Shown: positions 1 through 9,876, counted from the first letter of the stretch. The stretch: DNA of 64,000 nucleotides from Acetobacter sacchari (GCF_017377715.1 NZ_JAFVMF010000006.1:124001-188000); one strand, 5' to 3'. Made by a program: numbers and translations. Notes: a model not told the origin generated them from the sequence alone.

Positions 1-949
1 AAATTTGCTTATTTTCATTAACGCCATAAACTCCACTGAAAATATTTTTAATGAGATAAATGAGAGATTTTGGCATCTTCCTATCGATCATCATCATTCT
101 TTTTGATAAATTAAATTCCTGTCTTTTCCAGAAGTGTTTTTTCTCATTGGAAATATAAAATCCACTCTTCTCCATATTGATAATAATTTTGGAGAATTTT
201 TCGGAAATATTGTAACGTTTGTATAGATATTCTCTATATTTTGGTTTGATTTTTTTTATGTCGGCAATGATGTTTCTTTTGCGTGCGCCATAGATATTTT
301 TACTATGCTGTCTATAATCTGCGAGTGGCAGATGCGTATGAACCACTCCATTCAATAACATTGCAAGCATGGTAATCCATCGATCGTGAGCAAGCCGTTG
401 CTTGGGGTCGATCAAATCAACGGGTCGTTGTTGGGAGTTGAATTGATCGAGCAATTCTCTGCGGAATGTGCAGGTAAAGCCAAAAAATGTGTTCCAAGGA
501 GAAATATCGTTGTATTTAAGTAATCCCTCAGCTTCACATTGCTTAAATGTTCCTTTCACTGTGTCGTTTTCATCAATTAGACGTGCGTCGTGGCTATGCA
601 TCCAGCATTGAGGATCGTTCAAGGCCGATACTGCCTCCGAAATCTTGGACGGCGCCCAGATATCATCTTGATCGCAAAATGCGATATATTCGCTAGTACA
701 CAAACGCGCCGCTTTAAAGAAATTTTCTATATAACCAATATTTTTTTGATTGCGGTGTATATGCACAGGGAATGCCGCTCGTGTAGCGAATTGTTCCAAT
801 ATCACAAGTGTATCGTCGGTTGAGCCATCATCGCACACGACTAACTCCGCCGGAAGATGCTCTTGGGCAAGGAGGGAGTTAAGTTGTTTGTTCAGGTGAG
901 CGCCGCCTTGATAGGTAGCCATAGCGATGGAAACGCGCTTTTCACTCAT
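1..949 (-). CDS. GT2 family glycosyltransferase, C-terminus cut by window edge
   Basis: About 316 codons are visible, starting at ATG 949-947 and reading off the left edge without a stop. The protein begins MSEKRVSIAMATYQGG and carries the GT-A signatures CDDGSTDDT (residues 39-47) and CDQDDIW (92-98), which in GT2 enzymes bind the nucleotide sugar and metal. A later LADYRQHSKN segment is common in rhamnosyltransferase-like GT2 proteins. It is probably a cytoplasmic or membrane-associated enzyme of surface polysaccharide synthesis; donor and acceptor cannot be read. The second half is strikingly AT-rich and Lys/Ile/Asn-rich compared with the rest of the window, which suggests recent acquisition. 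The family is clear, the substrate unknown. Confidence 0.85.
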   Translation of the reverse strand, partial: MSEKRVSIAMATYQGGAHLNKQLNSLLAQEHLPAELVVCDDGSTDDTLVILEQFATRAAFPVHIHRNQKNIGYIENFFKAARLCTSEYIAFCDQDDIWAPSKISEAVSALNDPQCWMHSHDARLIDENDTVKGTFKQCEAEGLLKYNDISPWNTFFGFTCTFRRELLDQFNSQQRPVDLIDPKQRLAHDRWITMLAMLLNGVVHTHLPLADYRQHSKNIYGARKRNIIADIKKIKPKYREYLYKRYNISEKFSKIIINMEKSGFYISNEKKHFWKRQEFNLSKRMMMIDRKMPKSLIYLIKNIFSGVYGVNENKQI

Positions 950-1189
950 GCTAATACCCTTAGATGCTGATTTGAAATGTTCGAACATCATCAGGCTATT
1001 GTGAATCATCTGTTTTTGCAAAGAGACGGAGTGATTGGCGGTATCGACCGATATTGCCCGACGCGAAACTAGGCGAGGAAACTACTATGTCCATCGGGCC
1101 TAACGGATGCTGACGGGGCAGGGATTTTTCAATTTGTAACGATATAAAAATGGTACGATCGGCCTCGGACGAAAGGCAAGTGTAAGGGG

Positions 1190-1575
1190 AGGGATCGAAA
1201 AATCCCTCGGGCTTTTAACGACGGGCGTCGACCGTTTGATCCAGTGTTGATGTTCAAAGTCTTTGCGATCCAGATATTGCACAATCTGCTCAATGAGCAG
1301 ACGAAACACCTGGTCAATGATCGTCTCATTTTTTGTGCATTTTCCTAGTCTGGGACTGCGCAGGTCAAGTATCCGACGTCAGGATGATCTGGTTGCTTCG
1401 TGAGGGTCTGACGCAGACTGGCCTCATCGACGTGCTGGTCAACGCATCAGCGCCACCCGGCAAGAACATCGGATGTCTGGTGATGTCGGGCCCAATTCCT
1501 GGTTGCCATCGGTGATGACGGCTCCAAACGCAAAGCGAGAGTCATCACGCGAACCCATCAAAATCTGTCCCTAGC
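1190..1575 (+). pseudogene. Decayed IS5-family transposase fragment (first element)
   Basis: Two out-of-frame pieces together resemble the N-terminal half of an IS5-family transposase. The piece from 1220 reads RRPFDPVLMFKVFAIQILHN and continues to about 1345. The next frame, from about 1333 to 1515, contains VRMIWLLREGLTQTGLIDVL, like the 'IW.FRE.L...G.ID.LF' block of these enzymes. Frameshifts and stops interrupt it and no C-terminal DDE half is seen, so it cannot be active. The family resemblance is judged from memory of IS5 consensus motifs. No terminal inverted repeats were identified. Confidence 0.55.
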
Positions 1576-1794
1576 GTGCCCAATGAACGTATAACTAGTT
1601 CGTTTCGTCAGTTAGAGCGCGCGGTTTAGTGAGGTTTGTAATTCCAGCCGATTTTTGATGTTTTCTTCGCTTTTCCGACGAGAGCATGAATTTGCCTACG
1701 TAGTCTGAGCGATGCTCAGCGGTGTCAGAAAAATCTCGTCGCGGATCGCGGGGGGCATGCCGGCGAGACTGCTGCGAATAATCGTCTGTTTGTC

Positions 1795-2390
1795 TGAGCC
1801 GTCCTGTATCGTTGCCGGTCTGGCACTCTCGGATGTGACCCGCCAGCGCAGCTTTGGCGGATGAAAGAATGCTTACTGACGACTGCACCGCTGGTGTGGA
1901 AGCGCCGTGATCGAACGGATTTTACAACATCGCGCCACGGATCCTGATCGTGATAATGCATACATGATAATCGATAGCACGATTGCGCCTGTGCCACAGC
2001 GCAGCATGGACGTTCGCGAAAATGAGGCGCAGGTCAATCATCACATGATCCCGCGGCCGACTGACCGTCAAAATCCATGGCATAATGGGTGCTGCGGCAT
2101 GGGCCATGGCGCTATTCCTGACGCTCGGACAATAGGCCAACATCACTGAGGCGGAGCGTTGTTCGATGACGCCCACTCCCTTGCCAAAAGGCGCTGAAGA
2201 GTGACAGATCACGCCGGATATTTAATCAGGGCGAAACCTTGGCCACCCAAGGAAACTCGGATTCTCCCTCTTCAAAAAGAGAGACGAAATCAAACGTTTT
2301 TTCCTAGACTGAAACCATCAGAGACACCGCAATACGCTACGGTAAACCGATATCAATTCCCATCGCAGCACTACAACTTGCTGCCCCCAT
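1795..2390 (+). pseudogene. Decayed IS5-family transposase (second, different subgroup)
   Basis: From about 1850 the plus strand reads RSFGG*KNAY*RLHRWCGSA and then VIERILQHRATDPDRDNAYM followed by IIDSTI. This matches the 'FG.WKNAYNRF.RW...GVW.RIFE' and 'MIDSTIVRAH' segments of IS427-like IS5 transposases, including the first catalytic Asp. A tail near 2277-2390 (KRETKSNVFS*TETIRDTAI, then RYGKP) corresponds to the 'ENMFGRLK..RR.ATRYDK' C-terminal block. At least three in-frame stops and several frame changes are present, so it is an old remnant. It differs in sequence from the fragment at 1190-1575. Confidence 0.6.
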
Positions 2391-2415
2391 CACCGGAGCA
2401 AACTGGCGAAAGGAA

Positions 2416-3240
2416 CTATTGCTTCGCCAAAAACGCCCGAGCCAAGCGATCGAACTCTTCGACACTCAGGGTTTCGGCGCGTCGTGTTCCTTCAATCCTC
2501 GCGGCCGACAGGAGATGTTCTCCGCCTATGCCCTTGAGAGAACCGCGCAACATTTTCCTCCGTTGTCCGAATGCCGCAGCGGTGACGCGCTCCATCGCGG
2601 AGAACAGCTCTGGCGACGGCTGTTCCGGTCTGGGCGTTATGCTGACGACCGCCGACCAGACTTTTGGCGGAGGAGAGAAAGCGCCAGGGGGGAGCCGCAT
2701 TACCTGCGCACAGTCCGCGCACCATTGCGAAATGACGGCGAGACGACCGTAATGCTCACTATCCGGCGCCGCGCAGATGCGCTCGGCGACCTCCAGCTGA
2801 AACATTAAGGTCAGCCTCTCCCACTGCGCGGCTTGCCGGAGCCAGCCGATTAGCAATGGGGTGGCTACGTTATACGGGAGATTGGCGACGATATGGCGCG
2901 GGGCGGGACAGAGCTCGGTGAGATCCACGGCGGTCGCATCGGCCTCAATAAGCCTAAGACGGTCCGGCGCTTCTTCGGTAAGTTCACCGATCACAGCCAC
3001 AGCGCGGGAGTCGACCTCGATCGCCAGAACCGATGCCGCGTCGCTGTCGAGCAAAGCGCGGGTCAGGCCGCCGGGGCCGGGGCCGACCTCCACGACATGT
3101 CGTCCCTTGAGTGACCCTGCCAGCTGAGCGATGCGCTCGGTGACATTAGGATCAAGAAGGAAGTGCTGTCCAAGCGCTTTTCGAGCGTCAAGACCGTGAC
3201 GTTTGATTACCGACGCCAGCGGTTCGCGGGTCGTAATCAC
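2416..3240 (-). CDS. rsmA: 16S rRNA (adenine1518/1519-N6)-dimethyltransferase RsmA (KsgA)
   Basis: This enzyme dimethylates two adjacent adenines in helix 45 of 16S rRNA late in 30S assembly, using S-adenosylmethionine. The 274-residue length is normal for the family. GQHFLLD (24-30) is the conserved N-terminal motif, EVGPGPGGLT (51-60) is the SAM-binding loop and NLPYN (119-123) is the catalytic motif. The start codon is GTG (3240-3238). It is the last gene of the lptF-lptG-lptD-surA-rsmA run on the minus strand, 52 bp after surA. In many proteobacteria pdxA lies between surA and rsmA; it is absent here. Confidence 0.96.
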   Translation of the reverse strand: MITTREPLASVIKRHGLDARKALGQHFLLDPNVTERIAQLAGSLKGRHVVEVGPGPGGLTRALLDSDAASVLAIEVDSRAVAVIGELTEEAPDRLRLIEADATAVDLTELCPAPRHIVANLPYNVATPLLIGWLRQAAQWERLTLMFQLEVAERICAAPDSEHYGRLAVISQWCADCAQVMRLPPGAFSPPPKVWSAVVSITPRPEQPSPELFSAMERVTAAAFGQRRKMLRGSLKGIGGEHLLSAARIEGTRRAETLSVEEFDRLARAFLAKQ

Positions 3241-3292
3241 AAAACCGCCGCGTGTGAGCGCCCATGCGCAGAAGAAAACAACATGATGGCTG

Positions 3293-4720
3293 TCAGGTCT
3301 TCGAGCGCATTTCGATGACCGCGCGCCGGTGCAGATCGCGGTCCAACTGACGCGCGGTCTGCTCGACGCGCTCGTTCAGAAGCTGATCCGCGATTTCGCT
3401 TGGCGTCTGGTCAGCGAAGTTTTTCGTCTGCTTGCTGCAGATCATAAGCAGGTCGATACCGTCTTCGGACACCAGCGGGCGCGTTGTCTTGCCAATCGGA
3501 AGTTCCGAGAGCACCTGACGCATCTGCGGATTGAGGCGTTCCAGTTGCAGTTCACCGGGATTGCTCGGCCGCACTTCGCCCAGCTTTTTGTTCATAGCAG
3601 CAAGGTCGTCGCACGCGTGGACGCTCTGACTGATCTGAACCGCTTGCTGTAGTGCGCGGCGCTGCTGATCGGTCGGCGCTTGTGGGTTGAGTTTCTCGGT
3701 GAAGGGTATGAACGCCTGCCGGACGTCGAGCAAAGTGCCGGGTTGATGGCCGATGACGCGTTTGCCTTCGATGGTCGCGATCACGTAACCGCCCGCGACA
3801 CGGATCGGGTTGGAGATGGCGCCCTCAGGCATCTGCCTGATCATTGCGACGACCTGCGGGTCCAGGCTGTCCTCCTGCACCCAGCCCATCGATCCGCCAT
3901 CGAGCGCGCTCTGCGCCTGCGAGAACTGCGCAGCGACGATGGGGAAGGGAGCGCCGCTACGAAGTTGCTGGATGATGGTTTCGGTGAATTTCAACTCCGT
4001 CTCGGTATGACGGGGATCTTCGACCGGCACGAAAATTTCGCTGATGAGGTATTCTGGACGGCCTTCCTGTTTACGAAGAGCCTCGGTCCGTTCGGCGATG
4101 TCTTCCGACGTCATGCGCGCACGGGAGCCCATCTCCTGACGAAGAACCTGCGTCCAGCCGATCTGCACGCGTATCTGGTCGATCAGGGTGGTAAGAGATA
4201 CCCCGTCCTTCTCCAGTCGATCGCGCAAGGCATGCTCGGGCATTCCGTTGCGTTTTTCGATGCCGGCGATGGCGGAGGCAATCTGCTCTGACGTGACGAT
4301 GATGTGGCGATCTAGGATTTCCTGCGTACGGAGACGTTCGTCGATCAGCTGTCGCACGATCTGCGGACGAAGCCGGTTCATCAGGTCTTCGCTGACCGGC
4401 AGGCCGGTGGATAGCGCAAACAGGCGTCCGCGATTGTCAACGTCCCGGCGAGTCAGAGGGGTGCCATTAATGACGGCGATGATCGTGTCCTGTGTCTCCC
4501 CGTACACAACCTTGCTCTTGCCGGATTCTGCGCCCTGCACGGCGGCGGGCGCATCCTGATCCGTTCCGGCGGCAGGAGGGGCGGCCTGTGAGCCGTGATG
4601 ACGGTGTCCGTGTAGCGAAGCCTGAGCGGACGCCTCTGGCGCTGTCACGAAGGGGGACGTCGCGCCCAGAACGGTCATGATGGCCAGGGCGGACCCTGTA
4701 ACGGAAAGGCTCAGGCGCAT
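3293..4720 (-). CDS. surA: Periplasmic chaperone/peptidyl-prolyl isomerase SurA
   Basis: SurA escorts unfolded outer-membrane proteins, notably LptD, across the periplasm. The start at ATG 4720 gives a 475-residue protein with a clear signal peptide (MRLSLSVTGSALAIMTVLG, processing after an ASAQA-like site). The same frame stays open to an ATG at 4822, but that would bury the signal peptide behind 34 basic residues. The N-terminal SurA_N region (AVINGTPLTRRDVDNRGRLF) is followed by a parvulin (PpiC) domain with SEIFVPVEDP and the FSQAQSALDGGSMGWV motif. The position just downstream of lptD fits its role in LptD assembly. Confidence 0.93.
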   Translation of the reverse strand: MRLSLSVTGSALAIMTVLGATSPFVTAPEASAQASLHGHRHHGSQAAPPAAGTDQDAPAAVQGAESGKSKVVYGETQDTIIAVINGTPLTRRDVDNRGRLFALSTGLPVSEDLMNRLRPQIVRQLIDERLRTQEILDRHIIVTSEQIASAIAGIEKRNGMPEHALRDRLEKDGVSLTTLIDQIRVQIGWTQVLRQEMGSRARMTSEDIAERTEALRKQEGRPEYLISEIFVPVEDPRHTETELKFTETIIQQLRSGAPFPIVAAQFSQAQSALDGGSMGWVQEDSLDPQVVAMIRQMPEGAISNPIRVAGGYVIATIEGKRVIGHQPGTLLDVRQAFIPFTEKLNPQAPTDQQRRALQQAVQISQSVHACDDLAAMNKKLGEVRPSNPGELQLERLNPQMRQVLSELPIGKTTRPLVSEDGIDLLMICSKQTKNFADQTPSEIADQLLNERVEQTARQLDRDLHRRAVIEMRSKT

Positions 4721-4885
4721 GGAAGGTCGATCTCTCACCGTTTGGACAGGGCGGATACTGTTGTCTAGCGGAGTAAGGGGGGTTTTTGAAGCGCTACGGT
4801 TGCGGCCTCTGGTGGAGGCCATGGCCGAAGCGCGGAACGCTCGGCTCCGAGCAAAGGGCTCAGCCGTTGAGCGAAGAAGGCTAAA

Positions 4886-7273
4886 TCATTTCAGGCCGAA
4901 CGCGCCGATCGTCTTGAGCGTGAGCGTGAACAGGTAGGTCGAATTTCGCTGCTGGCCGCCGATCGTTGTGTATTGCTTGAGGTAGAGGAAATCGAGCCCG
5001 AAGCAGTCGTTCTGATAGCCAACCGAGGTTCCCAAAGACACAAAGCTTTTCCTCGAAATGGCTCGACGTGCGAAAGCTGATGCATGCCAGTTCGCCCAGT
5101 ATGTCGACACGCCACCGCTGAGTTCGTTGGTGCGCTGGAAATACACCGACGTCGGCGTCGAGTTGCGGAAATTGTTGACATAATAATAGTACGGCGTGAC
5201 CGGTTCCCACACATATCCGCCGTTGATCTGGAAATGCGGAATGGATAGGCCGAACAGCGCGTCGCCGAAGTCGATGTCCCCGTTCTTCGGGTTTACGCGT
5301 GCACGGGCGGTAAAGTTGAAATATTGCGAAGGCTCGACGCGCGCGCGCGCCACTACGTCCGAAAGATGGTGATTCAGTCCTGAATAGGGCAGTCGATCAT
5401 GCTCGACATGTTCCTGGAAGCTCTCACCCACCAACAGATCAACCTGATGGCCATTCCAGGTCCAGTTTCCGTGCAAACCGATATTTGCCCGCGCGCCACC
5501 GTCGATGCGGTCGGTGCCCTGATAACGGTTCAGTTCGAACAATGTTGAATCCGTGAACTCGTAATTCAGACTGTCTTCGTTCGGCAGAAGCCGGGAGGCG
5601 CCATTTCCGGTGTTGGGCGCGTAAATCGCCTGAACGATCGGTTCGAAAATCTGCGTTCCGCGTCCTTTTGAGAAGGTGCGCAGAAACGGCCAGTTCATTT
5701 TCAAGGCGACGGTCGGCACGACCTGCGCGCGTGTCACGGAGCCGCTGTACGTGTAGAAATTCGGACGTTCATTCACTGATCGAGCGTGATACAGCATCGA
5801 ATCGAGACGCAGGGTCAGAAGGTATTTCTGCCCCCAGCTGTTCCGGAACGGGCGATCCCAGTTGAGTTGCAACTCGCCGCGCTGGTCGCTGGTGCCATTC
5901 GAGCGATAGACGTTGAAATCGTGGGTGTTCACGCCAAGCCTGCCGCCAAGCGCGTCAGGTTGTCCGAGGAAACTGTATTCGTAGGACGGCAGGACGAACG
6001 GCAGGTCGCTGTTGCTGATGACGCCCTGATTCAATCCCTGGTAAAATTGAGTGTCGAGGCGTGAATATGCTCCGGTGCCGAATCCTTCCAGATAAGCGTT
6101 GGAATTCAAGGTGTCGGCGCCGTAACCCTGAATGCGGTAATCGCGCATATAGTTCGCCGAACTGGCGATATTCACATTGAAACCGCCCCGCCATGTCGGG
6201 GTGATGTTGGCGAGGCCGCGTGCGAACACGTAGCCTTGGATGCCATGGTCATTGGTGGCGCCAACAGAATTACCGAACGTATTAACGTAGCCGCTTTGCT
6301 TATGCGTGTCGTAAGCGACGCCGCCGAGGATCGTCAGCGTACCGAAGTTCAGCCTGTTGCGGTACTGCGCGCTGATCTGCGGTCCAGTTTTTGTTGACAC
6401 CAGCCCCTGTATCGTCGCGTCGGACTGATCGTCGATGACCCAGTAATAGGGGACGGTCAGATATGTTCCCAGGTAGCGGTCGTGCGGCGTCAGGCCTGGG
6501 GTAAGAAAACCGCTGTGTCGTTTCGCCGAAGGGTCGGTCATCGAGAAGAACGGCAGATACAGAACCGGGATGCCCAGAATATCCATGTAAGCGTCGCGGA
6601 AGTTAATCTGCTGGTGCTCCAGGTCCTGCGTGGCGTCGTAAGCCCTAAGTTGCCAGAATGGCGGGCGGGTCCTGTCTTTGGCGCAGATTTCGCAGGCAGT
6701 GTAGACGGCGCGGGAGAGATCGTTGATCTTCCCGCTCGTGCGGCGCATGCCGTTGGCCGCCAGTTTCGCATTGTCCTGCATGATCGCGTTGACGTGCGTC
6801 ATGACCCCTTCGTGCATATCGCCGGTGAGTTCGGCATAGCTCGAAAAAAGCACCGACCCGTCCGGCTGACTCGATGCGACGCTGCCGGTCGCCGCGATGA
6901 TCCCGGTGTTACGGTCATACGTCATCTTGTCGGCGCGCATGATCCGGTCGCCCTGCCAGACCTGAACGTTACCGGTCCATGTGATGACGCCCGCATGGTC
7001 GTCGTAGCTGACCTTGTCCGACTGAAACGTGACCGGCTCGCCCGGATTGTTGGTACGCCCGGTGTTGACGTGCAAGGGAGTGGCGCGGAACTGCGCATGG
7101 GCGGAGGACCCGGCGAAAGCCCCGAGTACGCCAAGTGCCCACACGCCCGCAGGCAGCCTCAACCGGCGGGACAAATCGAAAGGAATTGCGTCTCCGGCTT
7201 TGACCCGACGCCTGCGCGCCCAACGAGGGGCGCGGCGCAATGACGTGACCGAACTAAACCGGGCGAAACTCAA
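4886..7273 (-). CDS. lptD: LPS-assembly protein LptD (OstA/Imp)
   Basis: LptD is the outer-membrane beta-barrel that, with LptE, inserts lipopolysaccharide into the outer leaflet. After a signal segment ending SSAHAQ comes the OstA-like jelly roll (VSYDDHAGVITWTGNVQVWQ onward) and then a long barrel region rich in alternating aromatic strands (for example PFFSMTDPSAKRHSGFLTPG). I prefer a TTG start at 7273: GGAGGA lies 9 nt upstream and the start sits directly after the lptG stop. The open frame extends to a GTG at 7342, which has no visible ribosome site. The length of about 795 residues is typical. It is probably co-transcribed and translationally coupled with lptG. Confidence 0.94.
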   Translation of the reverse strand: MSFARFSSVTSLRRAPRWARRRRVKAGDAIPFDLSRRLRLPAGVWALGVLGAFAGSSAHAQFRATPLHVNTGRTNNPGEPVTFQSDKVSYDDHAGVITWTGNVQVWQGDRIMRADKMTYDRNTGIIAATGSVASSQPDGSVLFSSYAELTGDMHEGVMTHVNAIMQDNAKLAANGMRRTSGKINDLSRAVYTACEICAKDRTRPPFWQLRAYDATQDLEHQQINFRDAYMDILGIPVLYLPFFSMTDPSAKRHSGFLTPGLTPHDRYLGTYLTVPYYWVIDDQSDATIQGLVSTKTGPQISAQYRNRLNFGTLTILGGVAYDTHKQSGYVNTFGNSVGATNDHGIQGYVFARGLANITPTWRGGFNVNIASSANYMRDYRIQGYGADTLNSNAYLEGFGTGAYSRLDTQFYQGLNQGVISNSDLPFVLPSYEYSFLGQPDALGGRLGVNTHDFNVYRSNGTSDQRGELQLNWDRPFRNSWGQKYLLTLRLDSMLYHARSVNERPNFYTYSGSVTRAQVVPTVALKMNWPFLRTFSKGRGTQIFEPIVQAIYAPNTGNGASRLLPNEDSLNYEFTDSTLFELNRYQGTDRIDGGARANIGLHGNWTWNGHQVDLLVGESFQEHVEHDRLPYSGLNHHLSDVVARARVEPSQYFNFTARARVNPKNGDIDFGDALFGLSIPHFQINGGYVWEPVTPYYYYVNNFRNSTPTSVYFQRTNELSGGVSTYWANWHASAFARRAISRKSFVSLGTSVGYQNDCFGLDFLYLKQYTTIGGQQRNSTYLFTLTLKTIGAFGLK

Positions 7274-7275
7274 GA

Positions 7276-8388
7276 TCAGCCGTCCTCCAGATGCAGCAGC
7301 AATGAGACGGCAAGGCAAAGCCCCGCCCCGGTTGGCGCCCACGCCGCAAGCAGCGGCGGCAAGGCGCCGGAATTACCAAATTGCTCGGCGACTTTCGAGA
7401 CTGTGAAGAGCAGAAAACCGGCCGCGACGCCAGAGCCGATCATCTGCGCCACTCCGCCGCGACGCGTCGGACGCATGGAGAAACCGGCGGACACCAGCGC
7501 CATTGTGCCCGCAAGTATTGGCAGGGCGAGCAACGATTCAAAGTGTAAGCGATGCCGGATGGAGGAAAAACCCGATCTCTCAAGCAGCGCGATGAAGCTC
7601 GGAAGAGCCCAGACCGATAATGTGTCGGGCGATGCGAAGCTCTCCTGCACCCGCGATAGCGTCAGATCCGTGGGCAGTGTGACGATATGCGGCTCTCCCG
7701 CAGTCTCGTCCGGACGCAGTGTCCGGGCCTGCTGGAAAACCCACTGGCCCGGAGCAAGCAACCCAATCGGGGCCTCGATCCTTTCGATGAGATGATCGTT
7801 TCGGTCGATGCGGAAAATGCTGATGTCGCGAATTTCCAGTTGCTTTTTCATCAGCCGGGTGTCGCGGGCGTGAAGGATCGCCACGCCATGGGCGTCGAGA
7901 CCGGAATCGAGTTGCCTGAGCCACAATGACGAACCTGATAGGCTCAGCGGCCCGCCGCCGGTGCGCAGATATTGTGAATCCAGAGCCTCCGCTCGCGCAT
8001 ACATGATGGAAGACAGAGGCGAGATGACGGCGGTGGTCAGGCCGCCAAGCAGAAGCGCGCAGGTTAACGGAGCCGCCAAAAACTGCCACGCGGAGATACC
8101 GGCTGCGCGCGCGACGATAAGCTCTGAAGACCTTGTGAGACGCCAGAAACAGACGATCCCGCCCAAGAGCACGCCGAACGGCATGATTTCCATAAAAAAA
8201 TACGGGATGTGCAGTCCGGCGATCTCTGTGACCAGGCTGGTCGGCACGTCGGGTTTGGTGGCGACGCGCCGCAGCAGGTCGATGAAGTCGAACAGGCAGA
8301 CGATCCCGGTCAGCGTGGCTGTCATTGACAGGACCGACAGCATGAACTGGCGCGCGATATAGATGGAGAGCGTGACAGAAACCACCAC
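7276..8388 (-). CDS. lptG: LPS export ABC transporter permease LptG
   Basis: This is one of the two inner-membrane permeases of the LptB2FG transporter that extracts lipopolysaccharide for export. At 370 residues it has the YjgP/YjgQ layout: N-terminal helices (IYIARQFMLSVLSMTATLTG), the conserved PYFFMEIMPFGVLLGGIVCF segment with ARAAGISAW, a large periplasmic jelly-roll and C-terminal helices (LPILAGTMALVSAGFSMRP). The start is GTG at 8388, 19 bp after the lptF stop. The pairing with lptF distinguishes it as LptG. Confidence 0.93.
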   Translation of the reverse strand: MVVSVTLSIYIARQFMLSVLSMTATLTGIVCLFDFIDLLRRVATKPDVPTSLVTEIAGLHIPYFFMEIMPFGVLLGGIVCFWRLTRSSELIVARAAGISAWQFLAAPLTCALLLGGLTTAVISPLSSIMYARAEALDSQYLRTGGGPLSLSGSSLWLRQLDSGLDAHGVAILHARDTRLMKKQLEIRDISIFRIDRNDHLIERIEAPIGLLAPGQWVFQQARTLRPDETAGEPHIVTLPTDLTLSRVQESFASPDTLSVWALPSFIALLERSGFSSIRHRLHFESLLALPILAGTMALVSAGFSMRPTRRGGVAQMIGSGVAAGFLLFTVSKVAEQFGNSGALPPLLAAWAPTGAGLCLAVSLLLHLEDG

Positions 8389-8407
8389 GAGACGGATCTC
8401 CCGCGTT

Positions 8408-9562
8408 CTAGCGTGAGGCGGGCGAGGCGTCGCGAGACGCGCCCAGCCGTCTCGTGACGTCGGATCCGGAGGAACCGATCCCTGACGCGAACAGCATTGC
8501 GGCGCAGATAAGCCCGGGAACGGCCGCTTCGATCAGAATCAGGGGAATCAGCGCGGTGTTGCGGCTCGCAAGGTTCTGGAGAAGCAGGTTTAACGCCAGC
8601 AGCGCGACGACCGTCACGACGGCGAGGAGGGGGCGGCTGATGTTTCCGTGTCTGGAGAAAGCTCCCTGCAGTACCGCGACGAGGCCGATCATGGCGAAAG
8701 AGAACGCTGTGAACGGGGAGGTGATTCGCCGCCATCCCTCGACCGCCAACTTGCCCCGGTCGCGGTTGCTGACCTCATGTAGGTTAGGCGACAGCAGCTC
8801 ATGCAGAGACATTTCGGCAGCGTCCCGGTAACGCACTTGGCTGTCCTTGTTGGATGTCAGGTCGAGCGCGTTCCGGTCAAACAGTAGCATAGTCAGGCGT
8901 CCGGTCTTCGGGTCGATTTCCTGCCGCGATCCTTCGAACAGCACGACCCGGGGCTGATCGTTCACCAGCAGCATAGTGCCTCTCTTGGCTAGAATCGTGG
9001 CGCGGCTGTTGGCTACGCGGTCGTCCTCCACCACGATTCCGCGCAGGGTGCCGTCATGATCGCGTTCGCGGACATAGACGGTCATGACGTCTGACACACG
9101 CGTGAAGACGCCTTCCTGAAGCATGAAGGCCGCCATCTTGTTGCGGATCTGGAATTCGAACTGCCGGAAGTCACGATAGGAAACGGGGACGATCCACAGG
9201 TTCAGAAGGAACGTGAGGGCGGTCGCGAAGCTTGCGCAAACCAGACCCGGCCTCGCCAGGGCGAACGGTGAGAGGCCAGCCGCCCGCATGACGGTCAATT
9301 CGCGGTCTCCAGCCAGCCGCTGATACATGAAGAGCGTCACGATGAAGGTAGTGATCGGCAGCACGACCGCTACGAACGACGGGATCATCATGCTGGTCAG
9401 TTCGATGAACACGCGCAGCGAGAGGCCGCGATCAACGACCAGAGACACGAATCGGAGCGACTGCGTGAGCCAGATCAGCGCGGCCAGCCCGCCAGTCGAG
9501 GCGGCGAGCGCGACAAATAGCTGACGGATAACGTAGCGGTCGAGTGTGGTGAAACCCTTCAC
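8408..9562 (-). CDS. lptF: LPS export ABC transporter permease LptF
   Basis: This is the partner permease of LptG in the inner-membrane LPS extractor. YVIRQLFVALAASTGGLAAL forms the first helix, followed by PSFVAVVLPITTFIVTLFMY and VMRAAGLSPFALARPG, then the periplasmic domain (including MLQEGVFTRVSDVMTVYVRE) and three C-terminal helices. I chose GTG 9562 (residues begin VKGFTTLDRYV) because the family normally starts shortly before this first helix. The frame is open to 9634, which would add 24 Arg/Ser-rich residues. It is the first gene of the minus-strand envelope operon. Confidence 0.92.
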   Translation of the reverse strand: MKGFTTLDRYVIRQLFVALAASTGGLAALIWLTQSLRFVSLVVDRGLSLRVFIELTSMMIPSFVAVVLPITTFIVTLFMYQRLAGDRELTVMRAAGLSPFALARPGLVCASFATALTFLLNLWIVPVSYRDFRQFEFQIRNKMAAFMLQEGVFTRVSDVMTVYVRERDHDGTLRGIVVEDDRVANSRATILAKRGTMLLVNDQPRVVLFEGSRQEIDPKTGRLTMLLFDRNALDLTSNKDSQVRYRDAAEMSLHELLSPNLHEVSNRDRGKLAVEGWRRITSPFTAFSFAMIGLVAVLQGAFSRHGNISRPLLAVVTVVALLALNLLLQNLASRNTALIPLILIEAAVPGLICAAMLFASGIGSSGSDVTRRLGASRDASPASR

Positions 9563-9789
9563 CGGAGGACACCTGCGGTGTGTCGAGCGGGCAAGGCTGC
9601 GTTGTGCAAGCGAGCGTCGCGCGATTCGCGCCAAATATCAGCCAGAGCAAGCACCGCTTCCACTCCTCCGTTGAGGCGAACGAACGGCCGAACGTCTGAC
9701 GCCGCTAACCGTTGCAAGACGGTCACGGCGGGAGGGAGGGCGACAGCACGATCGCCGCGTTCCACGTTGGAGACGCCGTTGAAACCTGG

Positions 9790-9876
9790 CGGAGAAGGTG
9801 GGATTCGAACCCACGGTACGCTTACACGCACGGCGGTTTTCAAGACCGCTGCCTTAAACCACTCGGCCACCTCTCC
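9790..9876 (-). tRNA. tRNA-Ser(TGA)
   Basis: The minus strand folds as a class II tRNA of 87 nt. GGAGAGG at the 5' end pairs with CTTCTCC, with discriminator G. The anticodon loop CTTGAAA gives anticodon TGA, and the T arm carries GGTTCGAATCC. CCA is not encoded. A long variable arm (GTGCGTGTAAGCGTAC) supports serine. It lies upstream of lptF on the same strand, and a decayed tyrosine recombinase lies on its 5' side. Confidence 0.95.
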
